Positions 1 to 7,577 of a stretch of DNA of 17,423 nt are shown piece by piece. Both the position numbers and the translations under genes were made by a program. This stretch comes from an uncultured Collinsella sp. (GTDB lineage: Bacteria > Actinomycetota > Coriobacteriia > Coriobacteriales > Coriobacteriaceae): NCBI GenBank assembly GCA_900541185.1, contig UQIQ01000046.1, forward strand, positions 1 through 17,423, read 5' to 3'. The stretch's first letter is position 1. Each line of letters begins with the position of its first letter. The notes beneath the pieces were generated by a model. The model did no database searches and was not told the origin of the DNA. It was given only the letters and a program-made list of their open reading frames with translations.

Positions 1-50
1 GATCTACACCTATTAAGTCGTCGGCAGCGTCAGATGTGTATAAGAGACAG
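1..50 (+). other. Illumina Nextera i5-side adapter (synthetic, not genomic)
   Basis: Positions 18-31 (TCGTCGGCAGCGTC) and 32-50 (AGATGTGTATAAGAGACAG, the Tn5 mosaic end) are the Nextera read-1 adapter. Positions 1-9 (GATCTACAC) are the end of the P5 oligo, so 10-17 (CTATTAAG) is the 8-base i5 index; from memory it matches index S518 of the Nextera XT v2 set. The exact order P5 - index - adapter - mosaic end leaves no room for a biological explanation. Genomic sequence starts at 51. Confidence 0.98.
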
Positions 51-3046
51 ATGTCGATATCGCTCGCGCTAAAGAAATCGTCCCCGGTCTTGCCGCGGTT
101 GGAGCGCCACATGGTCTGCAGCGCGCGATAGAGCGTGACGAGCTCGTCGCGCTCGGGCGCATAGCAGTCGAGTAGGCGCTCGTTAATACGGGCGTCACGC
201 GACGAATAGAGTAGATGGATCACGGCGGGTTGGCCATCGCGACCGGCGCGGCCGCTCATCTGGTTAAACTCAATGCCGCCAAACGGCATGTGATAGAGCA
301 CGACATGGCGAATATCGGGAAGGTTGACGCCCTCGCCAAAGGCGGATGTCGAGACGATGCAGCTGAGGCTGCCGTCTCGAAACGCCTCCTCTACGCGATG
401 GCGGTCGGTGCGCGTAAGGCCAGCGTTATAGAACGCGATACGGGTCGCACAGTCGGGAACGCGTTTGCGTAGTGTCTTGGCGAGCGCCACGGACTGGTCG
501 CGCGAATTGACGTAAATGACGGTCTTCTCCCCCGTCGCCACGATCGACACCAAACGGTTCTCGCGACTTGCAAGATCACGGTCGTCCTCGAGCTGCAGGT
601 TCTCGCGCACCGTCTCGTCGACCACCGTGTGAGTGATCGGAAGCATGCGGGCAAGCTCGGCCACGACCGGAGCCGTCGCGGTGGCCGTCGCGGCCATAAC
701 GACCGGGTCGCCCAGGGCTTTGAGGATATCGGGCATGTCGAGATAGGCGCTGCGGTCGCCGCCCTTGGCAAGGCCAGCGTGGTGCGCCTCATCGATAACG
801 ACAAAACCGATGCGCCCCGAACGCGCAAAGCGGTCGCGGTGAATGGACAGGAACTCGGGCGTCGTGAGCACGATGCCGGTACGGCCCGAAGCCAAGCCGG
901 CAAACACGTCATCGCGCGCCGCCTCCACGGTCTCGCCGGTCAGCACGCCAACGCCAATGCCAAGCGATGCCATCGTCGACGAGAGGTGATAGGCCTGGTC
1001 GGCAACAAGCGCACGCAGCGGATAGACAAAGATGCTCGCACGTCCGCGAAGCACCGCCTCACGCGCGGCATGTACATGGAAGATGAGCGACTTGCCGCGC
1101 CCCGTTCCCATAACGGCCAGAACACTTTGGTGATCGGCCAGGGCATCGAGCGCCTCGACCTGCGCGCGGTGCGGCTGGTTCGAGCCGATAAAGCTATGGA
1201 TAAGCGAGCGCGTGAGCTCGGTATAGGAAAGCTGGGCGAGCGTCTCGCGCTTGCGCGACTCCAGGCGCAGGCCAGAATCCGCCGGCTGCACGCCACGACG
1301 AAGCTCGCATGCCGGATCGTCGACGCCGGGCAGCGTGGTATCGCGGACCAGAACATCCTTGATCATGAGCTTGGGCTTCACACGCCCCTGCCAATGCTCG
1401 GCAACGGCCTCGAACACCAAGTCGACAGCGCTATCGCAGTTGATGAGCTTATCGATTTGCGGCACGCGGAACATGATGGCCGGCACGCTCGCGGCGCCAT
1501 CGGTCGCCACAAAGCGCATGTGCTCGCCGGTTTTGCCCACCACGGCGCGATCGCACATCGTCACGCCCTCGGCGGCCAGCAGCGGCACCTTGTTGCCCTG
1601 GCCAAACGGCTCAAGACGGGAAATCTGCTCTATAGTCTCGATATTCAGCTCGGAAAGGTCGACCGTGGCGGCAACCTCGTCGATGTCTTCAAAGTCCTCA
1701 GCGGGAATCTCCGATAGCACGGCGGAAAGGCGACGACGGAATTCATCGAGCTTGGATGCCTCGATGGTCACACCCACCGCACCGGCATGTCCGCCGCGAC
1801 GAATCAGCAGGTCGGAACAGCGCTCGACGGCGTCAAACAGGTTAACTTTGCCCACCGAGCGACCAGAGCCGCGCGCGATACCGTCCTCGATCGAGAACAG
1901 CAGCGCCGGCACGTGATAGCGGTTGGTCAGACGGCTTGCCACGATGCCCTTGACGCCCTCGTGCCAGCCTTCGCCGCCCACAACGATCGCGCGCCCGCCG
2001 TCATAGGTCTCCTCGACCTTTGCCATGGCATCGCGCGTGAGCTCCGCCTCGATCTCACGGCGCTGGCGGTTGATTTCCTCGAGCTCAGCCGCCAGCGCGC
2101 TTGCTTCGATGGGATTGCGGGCAAGCAGCAGGTCGAGCGCCAGCTTGGGATCGGCCATGCGGCCGGCAGCGTTTAAGCGGGGAATGAGCGAGAATGACAG
2201 GCCATCCGCCGTAATGCTCGAAAGGTCCGCCTTGGCAAGCGCGGCAAGCGCGATATAGCCGGGGCGAGCGGTTACGCGCATCTGCTGGATGCCCTCGGCA
2301 ACCAGCGCGCGGTTCTCGGGCGTGAGCGGCATCATGTCGGACACGGTGCCCAGCGCCGCGACCTCGATTAGCGAACGCCAATACGACGGCTTACCCAGGC
2401 GCTCACCCAGGACTTGCACCAGCTTGAGCGCCACACCAGCACCGGCAAGCTCGCGCGAGGGGCCCTCGTCCTCGAGCTTGGGGTCGGTCAGGGGCACACC
2501 CTGCGGCACCTGGTCGGAGGGCTCGTGATGGTCCGTGACCACCAAATCGATCCCCAGGTCCTCCAAATAGGAAACCTCTTCCTTGGCGGCAATGCCGTTA
2601 TCGACGGTCACGATCAGCTGGGGGCGAGCGAGCTCGTTAACGCGGTCGAGTGCCGCGCGCGAAAGACCGTAGCCCTCATCAAAGCGGTGCGGAATAAACG
2701 GCGTGACATCGGCGCCAAACGTGCGCAGCGCCTCGGTCAACAGGCAGGTCGACGTAATACCGTCAACGTCAAAATCGCCAAAGACTGCAATGTGCTCGTG
2801 GTTGCGAATAGCACGCTCGACGCGGTCGGCAACGACCGACATGCCCGGGATAATGAGTGGGTCGGCCCAGTCGCGATCGAGCGAAGGCGTCAAAAACAAT
2901 TGGCCCTCTTTGATGGAGTCAATGCCGTGCGCGACCATAATGCGCGCCACCAGCCCGGGAATGCCCAGACCAGCCGAAAGCTCCTTTTCGAGCTCGGGGT
3001 TTTGCTGAGCGACCGCCCAGCGATGCGTCGTCTTAAGCGATGACAT
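51..3046 (-). CDS. recJ: RecJ single-strand DNA exonuclease fused to a RecQ-like DEAH helicase (3' end missing)
   Basis: About 998 codons are open from ATG 3046 to the adapter; no stop is reached, so the C-terminus is unknown. The N-terminal ~570 residues are a RecJ 5'-3' ssDNA exonuclease, a DHH phosphoesterase acting in recombination and mismatch repair. Visible are GDFDVDG (90-96), VDN (148-150), the DHH triad (172-174), LNAAGR (291-296) and the DHHA1 domain with GRS (395-397) and GGHAG (418-422). From about 600 a second enzyme follows: Walker A MGTGRGKS (646-653), DEAH box (752-755), an ATATAT helicase III motif, and QMSGRAGRDG (929-938), a RecQ-type motif VI. Ordinary RecJ is about 560-580 aa, so the helicase is an added module. 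The zinc-binding cysteines of classical RecQ are not seen in the part available. The start has a purine-rich GGGGTGGG upstream. Confident in both domains; the fusion is continuous in frame. Confidence 0.93.
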
Positions 3047-3154
3047 AGGCACCCACCCCTGATAGGGGCAGGTCGCCGCGATACCTCTCACGGTTCATAG
3101 CGATGAGTCCTCTGTGTATGCCCGCTTCGGCAGGCAGATCTGTTGAACGGTTTT

Positions 3155-3160
3155 ATTATA
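3155..3160 (-). promoter_or_regulatory. Candidate -10 box for recJ
   Basis: The minus strand reads TATAAT here, a perfect -10 hexamer, about 108 bases upstream of the recJ start and in the short non-coding gap between the divergent recJ and symporter genes. No good -35 hexamer lies 16-18 bases upstream (closest CGTTTT or GTTTTG), so this is only a candidate. No convincing plus-strand promoter for the symporter was found in the same gap. Confidence 0.35.
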
Positions 3161-3320
3161 CCGTGCAGCGCGGACGCAAAACGCCGCGGTGCGCCGCGGT
3201 TTCGGCAAACGATGGCGGTAATGGCCTCGAAATAATCGAGCGTTTCAGCCGCACGGACGCATACGAGCGTCTAGCATATCCATACAAACGAGTTCGCGGA
3301 TAAAGGGAGTCACGGGACAT

Positions 3321-4319
3321 ATGAAGCAATGGGCTGGACTGGGAAAGTTCCTCGCGGGGCATATGCAGATCATCGTTCCGATTTGCGTGGCGCTCGGCGT
3401 GCTCTTTCCCCAGCAGATCGGCGTGCTCAAGCCCATTGTTCCCGCCCTCTTCGCCTTTATGACGTTTCAGGGCGCGCTCAGCAACACCTTTCACCAGGTA
3501 GCCGAGGTGTTCCACCGTCCGCTGCACCTGATTCTGGCGTTGCTGGTCTCGGCGGTGCTTATTCCCATCGCGGCGTATGCCATGGGGTCACTCTTCTTTG
3601 GCTCCAACCCCAACCTTGTCTGCGGCATCGTGCTCGAGTACAGCGTGCCCGTGGCCGTCACCGCTTTTATGTGGATCAGCATGTTCGGCGGCAACGGCCC
3701 GCTCGCGCTCACCATCATCCTGACGTCCTCGGTTATCTCCCCTGTGACGATTCCGCTCACGCTTAAGCTCTTGCTGGGTGCCACCATCTCGATCGATGTG
3801 CCGAGCATGATGCAAGACATGGCCTTTATGATCGCCATCCCCGCCGTGCTCGGCATCGTGATCAACGAGCTCACGCGTGGATGGGGACACGAGAAGCTCT
3901 CCCCCGCGCTCTCGCCCGCCTGCAAATTCATGATGATGGGCGTTATCGCCTCCAACTCCACCGCCATGAGCGAGTACGTGCTGCACATGAACGCGGTGCG
4001 CCTGGAAGTCGCCCTCTTTATTTTGACCTTCGCCATCAGCGGCTTTGTCGTCGGTTTTCTGGTCGCCCGTGCGCTGCATCTGCCATATAGCGAGACGACT
4101 ACCATGTGCTTTACCTGCGGCATGCGTAACATCTCTTCGGGCGCCGTCATCGCCACGCAATACTTTCCGGGCGAAGTCGTGTTTCCCGTCATGTGTGGAA
4201 CGTTGTTTCAGCAGGTACTCGCCTCGTTTATCGGGCACTTCTTTGAGCGTCTGACCGGCGAGGAGCGCGCCGCCCAGCGCAAGCGGGTCGAGGCCGGCCG
4301 CGACGCCATGGGACGCTAG
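3321..4319 (+). CDS. Bile acid:sodium symporter (BASS) family transporter
   Basis: The protein has 332 aa, almost entirely hydrophobic, with about nine to ten predicted membrane segments, the usual length and topology of bacterial BASS proteins (sodium-coupled uptake of bile acids or other organic anions). Family-like signatures include FAFMTFQGALS (45-55) near the N-terminus and a late GMRNISSG segment before an aromatic-rich helix, corresponding to the conserved crossover helices of this fold. The C-terminus ends in a short basic tail. The start at 3321 is preceded by AAAGGGAG. It stands alone on the plus strand between divergent recJ and the convergent DUF4931 gene. Family membership is fairly firm; the substrate cannot be read from sequence, and pantothenate, keto acids or other anions are as possible as bile acids. 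Confidence 0.8.
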   Translation: MKQWAGLGKFLAGHMQIIVPICVALGVLFPQQIGVLKPIVPALFAFMTFQGALSNTFHQVAEVFHRPLHLILALLVSAVLIPIAAYAMGSLFFGSNPNLVCGIVLEYSVPVAVTAFMWISMFGGNGPLALTIILTSSVISPVTIPLTLKLLLGATISIDVPSMMQDMAFMIAIPAVLGIVINELTRGWGHEKLSPALSPACKFMMMGVIASNSTAMSEYVLHMNAVRLEVALFILTFAISGFVVGFLVARALHLPYSETTTMCFTCGMRNISSGAVIATQYFPGEVVFPVMCGTLFQQVLASFIGHFFERLTGEERAAQRKRVEAGRDAMGR

Positions 4320-4349
4320 ACTGTCCGCATTACGCGGGTGTTAGTCTTA

Positions 4350-5147
4350 CTATACGAGCGTTTCCAGATGCGCACGCAGGCGCTCAGCATCGACATCGAG
4401 CGTGGTCTCAGCATTGACCTGGGCCAAACGATAGCCGACAAAGTAGGGCGAAACCACCCAACGCGGCAGCGCCTTGGCAATGGTCCGACCGCCCAGGTGA
4501 TAGAAGAACAGGTTGTACGACTCTGCGCGACCACCGTGGTGCTCGTTCAGGATATAGCGCAGAGCTACCTGGATCGCATCGGCGAAGAGATCCGCCTCGG
4601 CTTGGTCTCTCGTGTCATCGCTGGCGGCGATTCCCTGCGGGGCTGAAACATTGACCTCAAAGAACCCCATAATCGGTTCGGTTGAGATGTTGACCGAGAT
4701 TCTCTCCTGTTGCCAGACATTTATGCCTTCGAAATTGGCGGAAGTCAGCGAAGCATAACCGTTTTCCTGCTCCAAACCCACAATCTGCATGTGCGGATGA
4801 ACGAGACTACCGCCCGAGAGCGGACCCTTGTTCTTGTACATGAGAACGCTGCGATACTGTCGGGAGTCAATCATCCGCTGCCAGCAATCCAGAGCAAACC
4901 GCATAACATGATGCAGCTCGTCCGGCGCATAGGTCACCAGGTCGGCGTCGTGGTCGGACGACTCAATCAATACGGTCTGGCGAGTGGCCCGCAAGGTCTT
5001 AAACTTATTCTCGAGCCAGATGCAGTCACCGTCGCGCCGGATGATATTGGCGAGTTCCTCGGTATCGCAAAAGGGGCACGCGGTGCCGGGGCGGCGGTTG
5101 TCGTCGGGCTTACCGCTCGCCTGCCGAACGTCAAATACCAGCGCCAC
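4350..5147 (-). CDS. DUF4931 family protein, GalT/HIT-like fold
   Basis: The protein has 265 aa with a GTG start. It resembles the DUF4931 family, which is related to galactose-1-phosphate uridylyltransferases. CPFC (24-27) matches the N-terminal metal-binding cysteine pair of that fold. NKGPLSGGSLVHPHMQIVG (106-124) contains H117-P-H119-M-Q121, equivalent to the HPHxQ active-site motif of GalT, in which the second histidine carries the uridylyl group. A nucleotidyl-transfer or hydrolysis activity is therefore likely, with substrate unknown. The GTG lies three bases after the cutC stop, and its Shine-Dalgarno GGAGG (5156-5160) is inside the last codons of cutC, so the two genes are almost certainly cotranscribed and probably translationally coupled. 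Only 30 bases separate it from the convergent symporter gene, with no obvious terminator. Confidence 0.82.
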   Translation of the reverse strand: MALVFDVRQASGKPDDNRRPGTACPFCDTEELANIIRRDGDCIWLENKFKTLRATRQTVLIESSDHDADLVTYAPDELHHVMRFALDCWQRMIDSRQYRSVLMYKNKGPLSGGSLVHPHMQIVGLEQENGYASLTSANFEGINVWQQERISVNISTEPIMGFFEVNVSAPQGIAASDDTRDQAEADLFADAIQVALRYILNEHHGGRAESYNLFFYHLGGRTIAKALPRWVVSPYFVGYRLAQVNAETTLDVDAERLRAHLETLV

Positions 5148-5150
5148 GGG

Positions 5151-5828
5151 TTATACCTCCAGCGGCACGATCTTGGTGCCATGGAGCTCGGAGACGCCCA
5201 GTGCCGCCGCCACGGTATCGCGGTTGGCCGTAGAAATGCCACCGCCGGGAAGGATGGTCAGGCGGTCGCCCGCATACTCGATAAGACGCGACAGGTGCTC
5301 CAGGTTGTCCTCGATCGGCGTTCCGGCAGCGCCACCATGCGTCAGGATGCGCGTGATACCGCAGTCGGCGAGTGTGTCGACGGCATCGAGCTGAGCCTCG
5401 GGCGAGAGCTGGTCGAAGGCCATGTGGAAGGTAATATCGATGGGCCCGCGCTTGCACTCCTCGGTCGCGCAGCCCGCGGCCATCACGAGGGCACCAAGCG
5501 TAAGCTCGTCGAGCGCCCATCCGCCAGCGCAGGGCTTGCAGCAGCCAAAGACCAAGCCGTCAACGCCGGCGCTCACGGCAAGGCCCAGGTCCATCTCCAT
5601 CATGCGCAGCTCGTCCTGGTTGTAATGAAAGTCACCGCCACGCGGGCGAATCATGCACATCACTCGCGCGTCATGCTCGTGAGCATAGCCGACCGTAGCG
5701 CTGATAACGCCAGCCGAGGGCGTGGTACCACCGACGGCAAGGTTGTCGCACAGCTCGACGCGCCTTGCACCGGCATCGATAGCCGCCGGCACCCGCTCAA
5801 AGTTCTCGGCACAAAACTCGTACAGCAT
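5151..5828 (-). CDS. cutC: CutC family protein (putative copper homeostasis, TIM barrel)
   Basis: The protein has 225 aa, starting at the ATG at 5828 with GGGGG about eight bases upstream; a longer frame from 5885 lacks this support. Family motifs are VELCDNLAVGGTTPS (24-38), MIRPRGGDF (59-67), a FHxAFD loop (134-139) and ILPGGGI (192-198). CutC was named from copper-sensitive E. coli mutants but is a TIM barrel whose real reaction is unsettled. Two deviations stand out: the usual FHRAFD is FHMAFD here, and the segment after the fourth strand is cysteine-rich (C96, C97, C100, then C120 and C125), unlike E. coli CutC. It is the first gene of a two-gene unit with the DUF4931 protein. No clear promoter was found in the 60 bases upstream. 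Confidence 0.9.
   Translation of the reverse strand: MLYEFCAENFERVPAAIDAGARRVELCDNLAVGGTTPSAGVISATVGYAHEHDARVMCMIRPRGGDFHYNQDELRMMEMDLGLAVSAGVDGLVFGCCKPCAGGWALDELTLGALVMAAGCATEECKRGPIDITFHMAFDQLSPEAQLDAVDTLADCGITRILTHGGAAGTPIEDNLEHLSRLIEYAGDRLTILPGGGISTANRDTVAAALGVSELHGTKIVPLEV
5156..5160 (-). promoter_or_regulatory. Shine-Dalgarno GGAGG of the DUF4931 gene inside the cutC 3' end
   Basis: The minus strand reads GGAGG eight bases before the GTG at 5147, and the cutC stop TAA (5153-5151) lies between them. This decides the GTG start and implies that ribosomes finishing cutC restart on the DUF4931 gene. Confidence 0.75.
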
Positions 5829-5887
5829 AGATAGACCCCCAAAGACAGCAGATGTTTTCCGACGGGCATTGTCACACATCCCCATGA

Positions 5888-5954
5888 AGTTGCGGTGGAA
5901 TAGGGACTCTTTTGGCCTCTGGAGCCCGTATTCAGTCCCTATTTCACCGCAACT
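5888..5954. repeat. 21-bp inverted repeat with a 25-nt loop
   Basis: The left arm 5888-5908 begins AGTTGCGGTGG and ends TAGGGACT; the right arm 5934-5954 begins AGTCCCTA and ends CACCGCAACT. The arms are complementary over 21 positions with a single mismatch (position 11, G versus A). The right arm directly abuts the A-tract of the liv terminator. It lies between the end of the liv operon and cutC, in non-coding sequence. The arm length and absence of a U-tract argue against a simple terminator. A dispersed palindromic element or a protein-binding or RNA-processing site is possible. Confidence 0.85.
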
Positions 5955-5992
5955 AAAAAGGGGCGCTGACTGAGATAGTCAGCGCCCCTTTT
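5955..5992 (-). terminator. Rho-independent terminator of the liv operon
   Basis: The stem GGGGCGCTGACT (5960-5971) pairs perfectly with AGTCAGCGCCCC (5977-5988) around a five-base GAGAT loop. Flanking A and T runs (5955-5959, 5989-5992) extend the stem and give a T-tract on either strand. On the minus strand it lies 11 bases past the livF stop, so it ends the liv transcript. It is symmetrical enough to work in both directions. Confidence 0.93.
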
Positions 5993-6002
5993 GTTAGGTG
6001 GG

Positions 6003-6716
6003 TTAGCCTCCGAGGTAGGCTTTGCGGACGTTATCGTCGTGCAGGAGCTCTTGGCCGGTACCGGTCATGGTGATCTTGCCGGTCTCGAGCACGTAGCCGC
6101 GCGTGGCGATGGAAAGCGCCATCTGCGCGTTTTGCTCGACCAGGAGCACCGTGGTTCCGGCCTTATGCAGATCCTCGACGATCTGGAAGATCTGCTCAAT
6201 CAGAATCGGTGCCAAGCCCATAGAGGGCTCATCAAGCATGAGCAGCTTAGGGTTACTCATAAGAGCGCGACCCATAACGAGCATCTGCTGCTCGCCGCCC
6301 GAAAGGGTACCGGCGACCTGTCGACGGCGCTCCTTAAGGCGCGGGAACTGCTCGTAGACGCGCTCCAGGCCCGGATCAACCGTGGACTTGGGCTGTGTAT
6401 AGGCGCCCATCTCCAGGTTCTCCTCGACCGTCATCTGCAAAAAGGCGCGACGGCCCTCGGGGACCTGAGCCAGGCCCTTACCCACCAGCTTATCGGCGGG
6501 CGTATGGGTAATGTCCTCGCCCATAAACTTGATGGAGCCGGTCTTGGAGCGCAGCAGGCCCGAGACGGTTTTAAGCGTCGTGGACTTACCGGCTCCGTTG
6601 GCACCGATCAAGGCCACGATCTCACCCTCGTTGACGTTAAAGGAGATGTCCTTGATGGCGTGGATGGCGCCGTACCAGACGTTGATGTTGTAGACGGAAA
6701 GCATCGGCTCTGCCAT
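6003..6716 (-). CDS. livF: Branched-chain amino acid ABC transporter ATP-binding protein LivF
   Basis: The protein has 237 aa, the usual LivF length. It is one of the two cytoplasmic ATPases driving import of leucine, isoleucine and valine (HAAT family). Visible are Walker A GANGAGKST (38-46), the LSGGEQQ signature (138-144), Walker B LLMLDEP (158-164, catalytic E163) and the switch histidine position occupied by Q in VEQN (193-196), as is normal for LivF. The ATG follows the livG stop with no gap (TAAATG), with GGGGGAG just upstream inside livG, so translation is coupled. It is the last gene of the operon, followed by the terminator at 5955-5992. Confidence 0.95.
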   Translation of the reverse strand: MAEPMLSVYNINVWYGAIHAIKDISFNVNEGEIVALIGANGAGKSTTLKTVSGLLRSKTGSIKFMGEDITHTPADKLVGKGLAQVPEGRRAFLQMTVEENLEMGAYTQPKSTVDPGLERVYEQFPRLKERRRQVAGTLSGGEQQMLVMGRALMSNPKLLMLDEPSMGLAPILIEQIFQIVEDLHKAGTTVLLVEQNAQMALSIATRGYVLETGKITMTGTGQELLHDDNVRKAYLGG

Positions 6717-7577
6717 TTAGTTCTCCCCCTTATCCTGCTTGCCCAGATATGCCTCGATAACAGCGTCGTTGTTCTGGATCTCCTCGGCCGTGCCCTTGGC
6801 GATGACCTTACCAAAGTTGAGCACGCAGATGCCCTCGCAGATGTTCATAACGAGCGACATATCATGCTCGATAAGCATGATGGCAATGCCAAAGGTGTCG
6901 CGAATCTTAACGATGTTCTCCATGAGCTCCGCGGTCTCGGACGGGTTCATGCCGGCGGCAGGCTCGTCGAGCAGCAGCAGCTTGGGGTTGGTGGCAAGCG
7001 CGCGGACGATTTCCAGACGACGCTGGGCACCATAGGGAAGCGAGCCGGCCTGTTCATTTGCCAAGTGCTCCATGTCAAAGATGGACAGCAGCTCCATGGC
7101 GCGCTCGTGGGCGGCCTTCTCGTGCTTCCAATACGTCGGCAGGCGCAGCACGCCCTCAAAGCCGGAGTAACGCTCCTGGTTATGCAGGCCGACCTTAACG
7201 TTATCCTCCACCGTCATGGTGTTAAACAGACGAATGTTCTGGAAGGTACGGGCAATACCCATGCGGTTGACCTGGTAGACGGACTTGCCCGAGGTGTCCT
7301 CACCGTCGAGCAGGATGGTGCCGTGCGTGGGCTGGTATACCTTGGTGAGCAGGTTGAAGACCGTGGTCTTGCCGGCACCGTTGGGGCCGATCAAACCGGC
7401 GATCTCGGTCTTGCCGATAGTCAGGCTAAAGTCGTCGACTGCCTTAAGGCCACCGAACTCAATGCCCAGGTGGATGCACTCGAGTGCAGGGCGCTCGCCC
7501 AGGTCGCGGTCGGGAACGATGGCGCCAGAAGGATACGGGACCATCTTGCCCTTCTTGAACTCAAATTTACTGGGCAT
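6717..7577 (-). CDS. livG: Branched-chain amino acid ABC transporter ATP-binding protein LivG
   Basis: The protein has 286 aa from ATG 7577, which has a near-perfect AAGGAGGTGG eight bases upstream; the frame is open nine codons further, but without comparable support. Walker A is GPNGAGKT (64-71), the signature is LPYGAQRR (180-187), the usual LivG variant of LSGGQ, Walker B is LLLDEP (201-206, E205), and the switch histidine is in IEHDM (236-240). The C-terminus carries the EAYLGK segment typical of LivG. An N-terminal extension of about 30 residues precedes the ATPase domain. It overlaps the end of livM by 11 bases and abuts livF. It pairs with LivF as the heterodimeric motor under LivH/LivM. 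Confidence 0.95.
   Translation of the reverse strand: MPSKFEFKKGKMVPYPSGAIVPDRDLGERPALECIHLGIEFGGLKAVDDFSLTIGKTEIAGLIGPNGAGKTTVFNLLTKVYQPTHGTILLDGEDTSGKSVYQVNRMGIARTFQNIRLFNTMTVEDNVKVGLHNQERYSGFEGVLRLPTYWKHEKAAHERAMELLSIFDMEHLANEQAGSLPYGAQRRLEIVRALATNPKLLLLDEPAAGMNPSETAELMENIVKIRDTFGIAIMLIEHDMSLVMNICEGICVLNFGKVIAKGTAEEIQNNDAVIEAYLGKQDKGEN

Noticed and set aside
629..1717. A 362-codon plus-strand open frame, and several shorter minus-strand frames at 391-2381
   Set aside because: All overlap the recJ fusion, whose frame is open throughout and carries clear helicase and nuclease motifs.
3103..3303. Possible 66-aa gene between recJ and the symporter
   Set aside because: No ribosome-binding site or recognisable sequence, and it covers the likely recJ promoter.
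4320..4349. Possible terminator between the symporter and DUF4931 genes
   Set aside because: Only a five-base AGACT/AGTCT pair with a wide loop; too weak to call.
5829..5885. A longer cutC starting at 5885
   Set aside because: The added 19 residues do not resemble CutC, and the ATG at 5828 has a good ribosome-binding site.
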